Origin: a sulfur-oxidizing endosymbiont of Gigantopelta aegis
GTDB taxonomy: Bacteria; Pseudomonadota; Gammaproteobacteria; GRL18
NCBI RefSeq assembly: GCF_016097415.1
Contig: NZ_JAEHGE010000001.1
Coordinates: 3,352,857-3,416,856 of the forward strand
Direction: 5' to 3'
Length of the DNA: 64,000 nt
In this document: positions 17,120 to 25,942 of the stretch, in pieces
How positions within the stretch are numbered: the first letter of the stretch is position 1
Layout: every line of letters starts with the position of its first letter
The notes under the pieces: generated by a model
What the model saw: the letters and a program-made list of their open reading frames with translations, nothing else
The model's database searches: none
Told to the model about the DNA's origin: nothing
Program-made: the position numbers and the translations under genes

Positions 17120-18172
17120 TTATTTCTGGCGTTTAAAAACCACAATATGGCTCACATCTAAGGTAATACCTAAGAGGCTACCTAAGGGATGGTTGTGATG
17201 ACTCGGGGTGATACATAAAACATTGTTATTGGCGTTGACTTTTAATGTATATAAAAATTCAGCGCCACGAAATACTTTGTCAATGATTCTTAATTGGTTG
17301 GGGCTATTATCATCATGAATAATATCATCAGGGCGAATCAATAGTTCTAGTTGACAGCCTTTGCGGCAGCCTTCAGGTATCTTGCCATGAATATTGCCCA
17401 AGTCAGTTTTAATGGTGCGATTGCCAATGACTTCACCGGGAAGCATTACCCCCTGACCAATAAAGTTGGCTGCATATTGACTCTGTGGTTCATGGTATAA
17501 GTCGTAGGGACTATCCCATTGAATGATCTTACCCTGATGCAATAAACCAACTTTATCAGCCATGGCAAAGGCCTCATGTTGGTCATGAGTGACCAGTATA
17601 GCCGTAATCCCTTCTTGCTTAATGATTTTTCCTACTTCAGTGGCTAATTGCTCTCGTAGTTCTACGTCTAAACTGGAAAAAGGTTCATCTAATAAAAGTA
17701 GGTCAGGTTTTGGTGCTAAGGCACGGGCAAGTGCCACTCTTTGCTGTTGGCCACCGGAAAGTTGGTGCGGGTATTTATCCCCCGAACCTTCAAGGCCGAT
17801 CATGGATAATAATTCATTCACCCGTTTTGCTGTGTCAGCGACATTGAGTGCACCGAGGCCAAAGGCAATGTTTTTATTGACGCTGAGGTGTGGAAAAAGA
17901 GCAAAATCTTGAAACACCATACCAATATTACGTTGCTCAGGTGGGGTATGGGTGCAATTATCATTGACGACTTTATCACGAATACGTATTTCACCTGTAT
18001 TGGGTTTCTCAAAGCCCGCGATACTGCGTAATAAGGTGGTTTTTCCGCAGCCGCTTGAGCCGAGCAGACAGCCAATTTCACCTTCTTGTAAGTGCAGATT
18101 AATGGCTTGGATCACGGGATGTTTGCCATAGCTAAGACAGACATCGCTAATATTTAAAAGAGGCTTAGTCAT
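17120..18172 (-). CDS. fbpC: Ferric iron ABC transporter ATP-binding protein
   Basis: This is the cytosolic ATPase subunit that drives periplasmic Fe(III) import. The 350-residue product has Walker A GSSGCGKTT at about residue 37, Q-loop VFQDFALFPHLSV, signature LSGGQQQRVALARAL, Walker B LLLLDEPFSSLD and an H-loop LVTHDQHEA. A C-terminal TOBE-like domain starts around residue 240. Length and C-terminal domain fit the FbpC/CysA/PotA type. Before an ISKra4-family insertion, the fbpB stop overlapped this ATG (ATGACTAAG contains TAA), so it was the distal gene of fbpABC. It is now 1.68 kb from fbpB and transcription from the fbpA promoter may not reach it. Confidence 0.92.
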   Translation of the reverse strand: MTKPLLNISDVCLSYGKHPVIQAINLHLQEGEIGCLLGSSGCGKTTLLRSIAGFEKPNTGEIRIRDKVVNDNCTHTPPEQRNIGMVFQDFALFPHLSVNKNIAFGLGALNVADTAKRVNELLSMIGLEGSGDKYPHQLSGGQQQRVALARALAPKPDLLLLDEPFSSLDVELREQLATEVGKIIKQEGITAILVTHDQHEAFAMADKVGLLHQGKIIQWDSPYDLYHEPQSQYAANFIGQGVMLPGEVIGNRTIKTDLGNIHGKIPEGCRKGCQLELLIRPDDIIHDDNSPNQLRIIDKVFRGAEFLYTLKVNANNNVLCITPSHHNHPLGSLLGITLDVSHIVVFKRQK

Positions 18173-18186
18173 GTTTAACAGGCTCG

Positions 18187-18195
18187 TATTGATTT
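18187..18195. repeat. 9-bp target duplication of the ISKra4-type element, left
   Basis: TATTGATTT at 18187-18195 is repeated exactly at 19854-19862, immediately outside the element ends. Confidence 0.9.
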
Positions 18196-19853
18196 GGGTG
18201 CAGATCTTCTAAAACGATGAAAATAAACAATAAATTCAATAGTTAATGCTTGAAAAATGAAAAGAGAAAGATCAAAATATTGTTTTATAAGCTTCTTAGT
18301 TTCATAACCCAATAAAAAGACCTCTCTCATGAACATAGCATACCTAAATTCAAACGATTATTCATTCTTTTTTGGTGCTCAGGATCAACTTGAACAGTTG
18401 ATTAAACAATTACAAACAGATAAACATAAAAATTGTGAACATGGTGACATAGAAGATTTTATTAACAAGGAAGGTCAGGAAATTTTAAGACGACTACTGC
18501 AGGGCTGGCTAGATTTAAAAGCCGCCAACGAGGAAAAAAGAAGCTGTGTTAACACCGTTTCAGGAGACAAGCTGAATTATGTCCGTACAAACACCCATCG
18601 TTCGCTGAATAGTTTGTTTGGTCAGGTCACTGCCACCAGAAATGGTTATAGTCAAAGAAATAAAGACAGTTTATTTCCTATTGATGCTGAACTGAATTTA
18701 TCAACTAACAGTTACAGTGATGGTATTTATTTCAGAGTGTCTAAAGAAGCCATTCGAGGTTCATTCGATGATGTCGTTGAAAGTATTGATAGTACAACTG
18801 CTGGTCATGTGCCCAAAAGACAGTGCCTCAATATAGTGAGAGATGTTGCTCAGGATTTTGAAGGTTTTTATAAGAAAAAACGATTTATTGAACCCGAAAA
18901 AACATCAGATTTTCTGGTCTTAACCTTTGATGGAAAAGGGATAGTTATGCGACCTGAAGGTTTAAGAGAATGCACAAAGAAAAATGCCCAGAAGAATAAG
19001 AAGCTCAAAAGTCGTCTGAGTCAGGGAGAGAAAAAAGACCGAAAACGTATGGCACAAGTGGCTGCCGTTTATACCGTACAATCTCATATTCGTGCTGCTG
19101 AATCTATTATGAAAGTAGCAGAAGATGATAATGTCGTTCCTTTTCGAACCCCATTAGAAATAAGCGGGTTTGGGCGAGTGTTGAGCGAGAGGCAGAAACT
19201 GTTATTGAGGAAGCATTTCAGGAAGCACTACAAAGAGATCCAAAACAAAAGAGGGAATGGGTTATTTTAATTGATGGTTTACCTCACCAGATCAAACTCA
19301 TCAAAAAAAAGTGATGAAGAAACTGAGCATCAAAGCAACTATTGTAATGGACTTTATCCATGTCTTGGAATATCTCTGGAAAGCAGCTTGGTGCTTCTTT
19401 GATAAAGGTGACGAAGCGGTTGAGGAATGGATAGCTGAAAGAGCAGTCAAAATACTTAATGGCCATTGTTCACAAGTAGCCAAAGGGATCAGACTCAGTG
19501 CCACAAGACGGAAAATAGAAAGTAGAGAAAATATTGATAAATGTGCTGATTATTTACTAAAAATAAAGAGCGGTTGCAGTATGGCATCGCATTAAAAGCG
19601 GGTTATCCTATTGCCAGTGGCGTTATTGAAGGTGCATGCCGTCACCTCATTAATGACCGACTTGATATAACCGGTGCTCGTTGGAGTCTGCAGGGAGCAG
19701 AAGCAGTATTGAAATTACGCTCACTAAAATCCAGTGGTGACTTTGAAATGTATTGGAAGTTTTATAAGAAAATGTCAAAAAAAAGAAATTATGATTTTTT
19801 AGAGGTTAACAACTTTGGGCAATGAATTTTGTCGTTTTAAAGGAACTACACCC
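18196..19853 (+). mobile_element. ISKra4-family insertion sequence (1658 bp)
   Basis: The terminal inverted repeats are GGGTGCAGATCTTCTAAAACG at the left and the complement of GGGTGTAGTTCCTTTAAAACG at the right, flanked by a perfect 9-bp duplication TATTGATTT. It carries one transposase gene, broken by frameshifts. It sits precisely at the fbpB/fbpC boundary and replaces the last codons of fbpB. Its orientation is opposite to the fbp operon. Confidence 0.92.
18329..19825 (+). pseudogene. ISKra4-family transposase, three frameshifts
   Basis: The first 280 residues (18329 to about 19165) are in one frame, with TTAGHVPKRQ and LVLTFDGKGIVMRPE (first catalytic Asp). The frame then shifts and continues as VWASVEREAETVIEEAFQEAL and WVILIDGLPHQIKLIKKK. 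It shifts at an A8 run (19303-19310), continues as TIVMDFIHVLEYLWKAAWCF, and shifts again near 19580. It ends YPIASGVIEGACRHLINDRLDITGARWSLQGAEAVLKLRSL. The family is identified from the DFIHVLEYLWKAA and GACRHL motifs. No functional protein is expected. Confidence 0.9.
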
Positions 19854-21490
19854 TATTGATTTTTGGTAATGGCCAGACTGAGCAAGATGACCGGGATAAT
19901 GCCGGTCATCACAATCATGATAGCAGCACTGGATGCATCGGCAAGGCGTTCATCGGCGGCTAATTCATAGGCGTGTACGGCAAGGGTATTGAAGTTAAAG
20001 GGTCGTAGCAAGAGCGTTGCCGGGAGTTCTTTTAACACATCAACAAATACCAGCAAAATAGCAGTGAGCAAAGTGGTTCTCATGATGGGAATATGGACTT
20101 TTTTGAGTACTTGAAATGGAGTAAAGCCCATGGAGCGAGCCGCATCATCCATTGAGGGTTTTATTTTCCCAAGTGATGATTCAACTGAGCCGACGGACAC
20201 CGCTAAAAAACGCACTAGATAGGAAAAAACTAGGGCAAATAAAGTCCCGGAGAATATCAGTCCTGTGGAAAAATCAAACTGGCTTCTAGACCAGTCATCA
20301 ACGGTATTATCCAACCAGGCAAAGGGGATGACCACACCAATGGCGATGACAGTACCGGGAATGGCATAGCCCATAGAAGCGATACGCACCATTAAACGAA
20401 TAAAGGGGGTGTTTTTTAAGCGCTGGCCATAGCCCATAAACAATGCCAGCATTAAGGCCAGTAATGATGTCACTAAGGCTAAGGAAAGGCTATTGGCGAC
20501 CAGAGCATAAAAGTCACTATTGATCATTTCATCAGCCGTTTCTATGGTCCAGATCAGTAATTGAGTAAAAGGTAGGCCAAAACCCAGTATCAGTGGAATC
20601 GCACAGGCAGTCGAAGCTAACCAGGCTTGTTTAGGTGAAAGTTTAATGCGTCGGGCATGTGCTTGGCGACCAATTTGTTGATGATATTGTGCCTGACGAC
20701 GAGAAAAGCGTTCCATCAGAATCAGTATAAAGACAAATACCAATAGTGTTGAAGCCAGTTGCGAGGCAGCAGCGGTATCGCCCAGACCAAACCAGGTGCG
20801 AAAAATTCCCGTGGTAAAGGTGGCAACACCAAAATATTCAACCGTGCCAAAGTCGGCTAAGGTTTCCATTAATGCCAAAGATAGGCCAGTGATAATAGCT
20901 GGTCGTGCCATCGGCAAGGCAATGGCAAAAAAACTTTTCCAGGGCCCCATGCCCAAGGAACGACTGGCTTCTAGGGTAGTGCTAGATTGTTCCAGAAAAG
21001 CTGCCCGAGTGAGTAGATAAACATAAGGATAAAGTACCAGCGACAGCATCATCATAGCCCCGCCCAAAGAACGTATTTCGGGAAACCAATAATCCCTAGG
21101 CCCCCAGCCAAATAACTCTCTGAGAAATGTTTGCAAAGGTCCGGAAAAATCTAACATGCCGGTATAGGTATAAGCAATAATATAGGCGGGTACGGCCAAG
21201 GGGAGCAATAGTGCCCATTGAAAGAATTTACGCCCGGGGAACTCACAAATACTGGTGAGCCAGGCGGTGGTGATGCCAATGCTTAAGGTGCCAACACTGA
21301 CGCCGAGCATTAATAATAATGAATTACTGACATAATCAGCCAGTACCGTATCAACTAGGTGTTGCCAGACATCATTGCTGCCCTGAAAGACAAAACTGGT
21401 GACGGTGATAACGGGGATAGCAAATAGCAGGCTAATAAAAATTATCCCGAGTTGCCAACGATCAAAGAAGTGCTTGATTAAGTTTTTCAA
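19853..21490 (-). CDS. fbpB: Ferric iron ABC transporter permease, C-terminus altered by IS insertion
   Basis: This inner-membrane subunit of the Fe(III) importer has 545 residues with about 12 hydrophobic helices in two homologous halves. Each half carries an EAA-type loop for FbpC contact (EASRSLGMGPWKSFFAIALPMARPA and DAARSMGFTPFQVLKKVHIPIMR). The stop TAG is created by the ISKra4 terminus: restoring the target site makes the protein end KNQYEPVKHD, with TAA overlapping the fbpC start. Only the last seven residues are lost, so the permease itself may still work. The gene is 13 bases downstream of fbpA. Confidence 0.92.
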   Translation of the reverse strand: MKNLIKHFFDRWQLGIIFISLLFAIPVITVTSFVFQGSNDVWQHLVDTVLADYVSNSLLLMLGVSVGTLSIGITTAWLTSICEFPGRKFFQWALLLPLAVPAYIIAYTYTGMLDFSGPLQTFLRELFGWGPRDYWFPEIRSLGGAMMMLSLVLYPYVYLLTRAAFLEQSSTTLEASRSLGMGPWKSFFAIALPMARPAIITGLSLALMETLADFGTVEYFGVATFTTGIFRTWFGLGDTAAASQLASTLLVFVFILILMERFSRRQAQYHQQIGRQAHARRIKLSPKQAWLASTACAIPLILGFGLPFTQLLIWTIETADEMINSDFYALVANSLSLALVTSLLALMLALFMGYGQRLKNTPFIRLMVRIASMGYAIPGTVIAIGVVIPFAWLDNTVDDWSRSQFDFSTGLIFSGTLFALVFSYLVRFLAVSVGSVESSLGKIKPSMDDAARSMGFTPFQVLKKVHIPIMRTTLLTAILLVFVDVLKELPATLLLRPFNFNTLAVHAYELAADERLADASSAAIMIVMTGIIPVILLSLAITKNQ

Positions 21491-21503
21491 AGTCGTCTAT
21501 GAG

Positions 21504-22553
21504 TTACTTCCAGCCTGCACGATCCATAATCTTAACCGCTTCGGCATTATTCACACCTAATTGATTTAAATTAATGGTATCGGCTTTAAATTCCCCCCAA
21601 CTTTGCAGTAATTCACTGGCAGGCACGTCCTTGCGTATGGGGTATTCGAAATTGGCATCAGCATACCAGCGTTGTGATGCTTTACTGGCGAGAAACTCAA
21701 TGAGTTTTTGTGCATTGGCAGCGTTTTTAGCATATTTGGTGACGGCTGCACCGCTGACATTGACGTGAGCGCCACGATCATTTTGGTTGGGCCAGAAAAT
21801 CGCCATGGCGGCAGCAGCTTTTTTCTGATCGGCTTTTTTCCCCTTGATCATTTTGCCAAAATAATAGGTATTGGCAATGGCAATATCACATTGACCGGAA
21901 GCTGCACCTTTTATCTGGTCTCGATCACCACCCTTGGGCTTGCGGGCAAAGTTAGCAACGAACCCATTGGCCCATTGCTGCGTTTTTTCCGCACCATCTG
22001 CTGCTAGCATTGAAGCGACTAAGGATTGGTTGTAAATATTGTTGGATGAACGGATACAGATACGATCTTTAAATTGTGGTTCTGCAAGGGCTTCATAAGT
22101 GGATAGTTCTTTAGGATCTACGATGCCTTTAACATAAAAAATAGGTCGAGCACGCATGGACAGGCCATACCAATAGCCTTCGGGATCACGTAAATTGGCT
22201 GGGATAGCCTGATTTAATGTCTCAGATTGAATGGCTTGTAGAACACCCGCTGCTTTAGCGCGGTATAAACGTCCGGCATCGGTGGTGATAAATACATCGG
22301 CATGGGTATTTTTGCCCTCAGATTTAATGCGTTGCAATAAAGCATCAGCCTTGCCGGTGATTAAATTCACCTTAATGCCGGTTTGTTGGCTAAAAATATC
22401 TACGATGGGTTTAATTAAGGCTTCTTTGCGAGCTGAATATAAATTAACCTCGGCTGTTTGCGCCCCGGCATTTTGCACAAAGAGTGCTTGAGAAAATGTG
22501 CTGATGCTTGCCAGTAATAAGATGTTGATCGTTTTTTTGCTAATGGAAAACAT
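21504..22553 (-). CDS. fbpA: Fe(III) ABC transporter substrate-binding protein
   Basis: This periplasmic iron-binding protein delivers Fe(III) to FbpBC. The 349-residue product has a signal peptide at about 1-31 (NILLLASISTFSQALF, cleavage near AGAQTA). The mature start AEVNLYSARKEALIKPIVDIFSQQTGIKVNLI is typical of the FbpA/FutA family, as is the double-Tyr loop AIANTYYFGKM, where tyrosines usually ligate iron. It is the first gene of the operon, with a Fur-box palindrome about 60 bases upstream of the start. Confidence 0.93.
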   Translation of the reverse strand: MFSISKKTINILLLASISTFSQALFVQNAGAQTAEVNLYSARKEALIKPIVDIFSQQTGIKVNLITGKADALLQRIKSEGKNTHADVFITTDAGRLYRAKAAGVLQAIQSETLNQAIPANLRDPEGYWYGLSMRARPIFYVKGIVDPKELSTYEALAEPQFKDRICIRSSNNIYNQSLVASMLAADGAEKTQQWANGFVANFARKPKGGDRDQIKGAASGQCDIAIANTYYFGKMIKGKKADQKKAAAAMAIFWPNQNDRGAHVNVSGAAVTKYAKNAANAQKLIEFLASKASQRWYADANFEYPIRKDVPASELLQSWGEFKADTINLNQLGVNNAEAVKIMDRAGWK

Positions 22554-22609
22554 AATATCGAACCTGCTTCTAAAATAAATGATCGAATTTTATACAAACA
22601 GGCATCTAA

Positions 22610-22638
22610 TTGCAAATGATAATGTTTATCGTTTGCAA
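22610..22638. promoter_or_regulatory. Fur box upstream of fbpA
   Basis: A 29-bp near-perfect palindrome has the core TGATAATGTTTATCG, in line with the gammaproteobacterial Fur consensus of GATAAT-type half sites. It extends outward to TTGCAAA/TTTGCAA. The location is 57-85 bases upstream of fbpA, so iron-dependent repression of fbpABC is likely. It could also act on the divergent arfB side, about 110 bases away. Confidence 0.85.
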
Positions 22639-22749
22639 TTACTTTGATCTAAATCAAATTAGGGGGGATTTCTATTTCTTATAATCGTAAACTAGTGACT
22701 TTCTACGCTTATGCTGTAAATTTGATACAAAAAGAGAGCAAATGAGAAC

Positions 22750-23184
22750 ATGAATGATGTGCCGTCTTCTACGCTGGTCATTTCCAATACCGTGACCCTG
22801 TCAAATAATGAAATTGAAATGAATTGCATTCGAGCTCAGGGTGCAGGGGGGCAACATGTTAATAAAGTCTCAACTGCTGTGCATCTGCGCTTTGATATTC
22901 GTGCCTCTTCCTTGCCTGAAATATATAAAGAAAAATTACTGGCCTATAAAGATCATCATATTACAGCGGATGGAGTGATTATTATTAAGGCGCAACGCTT
23001 TCGTTCACAGGATAAAAACAAAGAAGATGCTCGACAGCGTTTGCTTGAAATTATCAAAAAAGCCATGAAAACAGAGAAAAAAAGACGTCCCACCAAGGCC
23101 ACACGAGGCTCGAAATTGCGTCGAATGGACAAGAAAACAAAGCAGGGTCAACAGAAAAAGTTACGCCGTAAAGTGGCTTATTAA
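22750..23184 (+). CDS. arfB: Alternative ribosome-rescue factor ArfB (peptidyl-tRNA hydrolase)
   Basis: ArfB (YaeJ) frees ribosomes stalled on non-stop mRNA by hydrolysing peptidyl-tRNA. The 144-residue protein has the RF-1-type GGQ motif at residues 33-35 within RAQGAGGQHVNKVSTAVHLRF. A long basic C-terminal tail (KKRRPTKATRGSKLRRMDKKTKQGQQKKLRRKV) inserts into the empty mRNA channel in the family. Length and both features fit ArfB rather than a release factor. It appears to be a single-gene unit between the Fur-box region and the glycine riboswitch. Confidence 0.93.
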   Translation: MNDVPSSTLVISNTVTLSNNEIEMNCIRAQGAGGQHVNKVSTAVHLRFDIRASSLPEIYKEKLLAYKDHHITADGVIIIKAQRFRSQDKNKEDARQRLLEIIKKAMKTEKKRRPTKATRGSKLRRMDKKTKQGQQKKLRRKVAY

Positions 23185-23261
23185 GTAAAAAAGTGAGCAA
23201 AAAAAATGAGTTGCTCGGTTTTGCAAAAAACGGTATCATGTGCGCTCGACGCATAGTCCAT

Positions 23262-23476
23262 ATGGGAGAGAATGATGTTTAGCTAAGCAATTGCTCGCTA
23301 AATCAGTCATCACCGAAGGCGCAACTCACCCGGAAACGCTCAGGTTTCAGAACTGTATGGCTTAGGTATATATGCCTATGATTATCATAGATATATATAC
23401 CTCGTTGACTCTGGAGAGAGATGGTTCTTAATCCACCGAAGGGGCTCAAGCTCTCAGGTAATTGGACAGAGGGGTG
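23262..23476 (+). promoter_or_regulatory. Tandem glycine riboswitch
   Basis: Two glycine aptamers lie in series. The first is about 23262-23362 (GGGAGAGA, CACCGAAGGCGCAACT, CGCTCAGGTTTCAGAACTG). The second is about 23411-23476 and shows the classic conserved stretches TGGAGAGAG, CCACCGAAGGGG, CTCTCAGGTAA and GGACAGAGGGG. A short linker hairpin (GGTATATATGCC region) separates them. The genes downstream are lipA and the glycine cleavage operon, the usual targets, for which glycine normally switches expression on. Confidence 0.93.
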
Positions 23477-23520
23477 CTTTTTTAGCGCTGATTTTGCAAT
23501 CGCACGCGGTAAAAAATAGG

Positions 23521-23565
23521 TCACGTATTTTACACTCACGTATTTTACACTCACGTATTTTACAC
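23521..23565. repeat. Three perfect 15-bp tandem repeats
   Basis: TCACGTATTTTACAC is repeated three times without a gap, between the riboswitch and lipA. Confidence 0.92.
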
Positions 23566-23566
23566 A

Positions 23567-23593
23567 TTGATACGCTATGATGCGCATTATAAT
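23567..23593 (+). promoter_or_regulatory. Candidate promoter between riboswitch and lipA
   Basis: TTGATA (23567-23572) and TATAAT (23588-23593) are separated by 15 bases. It would start transcription downstream of the riboswitch. The short spacer makes it uncertain. Confidence 0.35.
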
Positions 23594-23676
23594 ACAAACA
23601 GTGACCTTAAAAAGCACCTGAGTAAAATTCAGTTTAGAATTAATACTCTATTTTCAGTCAATAGGCCGGGCTAGTA

Positions 23677-24684
23677 ATGACAAACGATCCACAACTTAAA
23701 AATAACATCACCAAGCCACACCAAGCCAAGCTTCACCAGCAAGGCACGGTCACACCTGCACAGCGTTTTATCCCTATTTTTGATCATTCCGATAAGCCAA
23801 ATGGCTCTCGTATGCCTAGCTATATTCGTCAGGCACTCACGAGTAAAACTAATTTTTCCTCAACGGCTGCCAGCGTTCATGAAAACAAACTAGTGACCGT
23901 GTGCGAAGAAGCGCATTGTCCTAATATGAATGAATGTTGGAATCGCGGCACTGCAACCTTTATGTTGCTTGGCGACACCTGTACTCGTGCCTGTGGCTTT
24001 TGTGCGGTAAAAACCGGCAAGCCGGATAAGGTCGATCAGACCGAACCGGCTCGTATTGCGCAGGCGGTGGCTGAAATGGCCTTGGATTTTGTGGTACTGA
24101 CTTCCGTGAACCGTGATGAACTGTCTGATGGCGGGGCGACTATTTTTGCTGAAACACTGACTGAATTGCGTAAAATGGATGACGCAATCGGGGTAGAGTT
24201 TCTGACCCCTGACTTTAGAAACTGTCAGGAAAAAGCCGTTGATATTATTACGCAAGCCCTAGAAACAGCCCCTTATTCACCTGATGGCACTCATACAAAA
24301 GATACCCGCTTAATCTGGGGACACAATATAGAAACCGTGCCTTCATTGTATAAAGAAGTACGTAAGGGCAGTAAATATCAGCGCTCCTTAGATATGTTGC
24401 GCTTAGCCGCTGAGGTGGCGCGAGTAGAAACCAAATCCTCAATTATTTTGGGCTTGGGTGAAAGCGAAGATGAAGTGTATCAGGTGATGCAGGATTTACG
24501 GGCTAATCAGGTGAGTCGTATTGCTTTGGGACAATATTTACGTCCCACGCGATATCATTTGCCGGTGAAAAAATATTTACCTCTAGAACAATTTGCTACT
24601 TATGAAGTCATGGCTAAGGAGCTAGGCTTTAGCTGGGTAAAATCCGGCCCAATGGTACGCTCTTCTTACCATGCGGAAGATTAG
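23677..24684 (+). CDS. lipA: Lipoyl synthase
   Basis: LipA is a radical-SAM enzyme that inserts two sulfurs into protein-bound octanoyl groups, here most likely on GcvH encoded downstream. The 335-residue protein has the auxiliary cluster motif CEEAHCPNMNEC, the radical-SAM motif CTRACGFC and the C-terminal RSSYHAED with its conserved serine. The first 45 residues are poorly conserved, so the start is less certain. It is the first gene after the glycine riboswitch, 70 bases before gcvT, which suggests co-regulation of lipoylation with glycine cleavage. No lipB is present in the window. Confidence 0.95.
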   Translation: MTNDPQLKNNITKPHQAKLHQQGTVTPAQRFIPIFDHSDKPNGSRMPSYIRQALTSKTNFSSTAASVHENKLVTVCEEAHCPNMNECWNRGTATFMLLGDTCTRACGFCAVKTGKPDKVDQTEPARIAQAVAEMALDFVVLTSVNRDELSDGGATIFAETLTELRKMDDAIGVEFLTPDFRNCQEKAVDIITQALETAPYSPDGTHTKDTRLIWGHNIETVPSLYKEVRKGSKYQRSLDMLRLAAEVARVETKSSIILGLGESEDEVYQVMQDLRANQVSRIALGQYLRPTRYHLPVKKYLPLEQFATYEVMAKELGFSWVKSGPMVRSSYHAED

Positions 24685-24754
24685 CCGTTTCTACGGTACT
24701 ATTTGAATGAATATAATAATTAACTAAACAACCAAAGAAAGCGAAGACCAAACT

Positions 24755-25885
24755 ATGACTGATTCTACTGCGCAAGAGACACTGAAAGAAACGCCGATTA
24801 TCAAGGCGCACCAAGATATGGGTGCTAAGCTGGTTGATTTTGGCGGCTGGAATATGCCCATTCATTATGGTTCACAAATTGATGAACATCATCAGGTGCG
24901 TCAGGATGCCGGTATGTTTGATGTTTGTCACATGACCATTGTTGACTTACGTGGCTGTGAAGTTGTGGCCTATTTGGCGAAATTATTAGCCAATGATGTG
25001 GCTAAAATTGCCGATAAACCCGGCAAGGCACTCTATAGTTGTATGCTCAATAATAACGGTGGGGTGATTGATGACCTTATCATTTACTCAATGGATACCG
25101 CCTGGGTAAGAGTCATTGTTAACTCATCTACCCGTGTTAAGGATCTCGCCTGGATGCGTACTCAAATTGGTAACATGGCGGTTGATTTAGAAGAACGTCA
25201 TGATCTGGCAATGATTGCTGTGCAGGGGCCTAATGCTCGTGCACTCGCAGGCAAAGCGCTGGGCGATGATATTGCTGGTGGTGAAGCTTTAAAACCGTTC
25301 AATGCCTTATTAATTAATGCCGGTGCAGACAATGAACGCTTTGTTGCACGTACGGGCTATACCGGTGAAGACGGTTATGAAATTGTTTGCCCTAACGATC
25401 AAGCAGAAGCCATGTGGCGTCAACTCGAAGCCGTAGGCATCAAGCCCTGTGGCTTGGGCGCCAGAGATACCTTACGCTTGGAAGCGGGGATGAATTTATA
25501 TGGCAATGATATGGATGAAACTCAGTCACCACTGGAAAGCGGACTGAGTTGGACGGTTGACTTTAGCAATGAATCCCGTCAATTTATTGGTCGTGCAGCC
25601 TTGGAAAAGCAAAAACAGCAGGGTATAAAATATAAATTTGTTGGCCTGATTTTGCAAGACAAAGGCGTGTTACGTGCACATCAGGAAGTTATCGTTGATG
25701 GCACTGATTTAAGAGGTGAATTGACCAGTGGCAGCTTCTCACCTACCATGCAAAAAGCCATTGGCTTTGCTCGCGTACCACTGGAAGCGAAGGAAACCTG
25801 TCAGGTAGCGATTCGTAAAAAACAACTGAATGCACAAATCGTGAAACTACCCTTTGTGCGTAACGGTAAAATATTAGTAAGCTAA
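24755..25885 (+). CDS. gcvT: Aminomethyltransferase, glycine cleavage T protein
   Basis: GcvT transfers the methylene unit of glycine from lipoyl-GcvH to tetrahydrofolate, releasing ammonia. The protein has 376 residues. Diagnostic segments are GAKLVDFGGWNMPIHYG and the folate-binding DAGMFDVCHM near residue 50. The central RTGYTGEDGYEI and late GLGARDTLRLEAGMNLYGNDMDE are also diagnostic, as is LTSGSFSPTMQKAIGFARV in the C-terminal barrel. It carries a 13-residue acidic lead not present in E. coli GcvT. It is part of lipA-gcvT-gcvH-gcvPA-gcvPB. Confidence 0.96.
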   Translation: MTDSTAQETLKETPIIKAHQDMGAKLVDFGGWNMPIHYGSQIDEHHQVRQDAGMFDVCHMTIVDLRGCEVVAYLAKLLANDVAKIADKPGKALYSCMLNNNGGVIDDLIIYSMDTAWVRVIVNSSTRVKDLAWMRTQIGNMAVDLEERHDLAMIAVQGPNARALAGKALGDDIAGGEALKPFNALLINAGADNERFVARTGYTGEDGYEIVCPNDQAEAMWRQLEAVGIKPCGLGARDTLRLEAGMNLYGNDMDETQSPLESGLSWTVDFSNESRQFIGRAALEKQKQQGIKYKFVGLILQDKGVLRAHQEVIVDGTDLRGELTSGSFSPTMQKAIGFARVPLEAKETCQVAIRKKQLNAQIVKLPFVRNGKILVS

Positions 25886-25942
25886 ACTTACGCTATATAA
25901 AAATAGACAATAGTAATAACAACCAGAGAAAGGTAAATAACA

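Noticed and set aside
23521-23565. Possible CRISPR array
   Set aside because: The 15-bp units abut without spacers. No repeat-spacer pattern or cas gene is present anywhere in the window.
23303-23617. Minus-strand 104-residue frame
   Set aside because: It is antisense to the tandem glycine riboswitch and contains KYVSVKYVSVKYV only because of the 15-bp tandem repeats.
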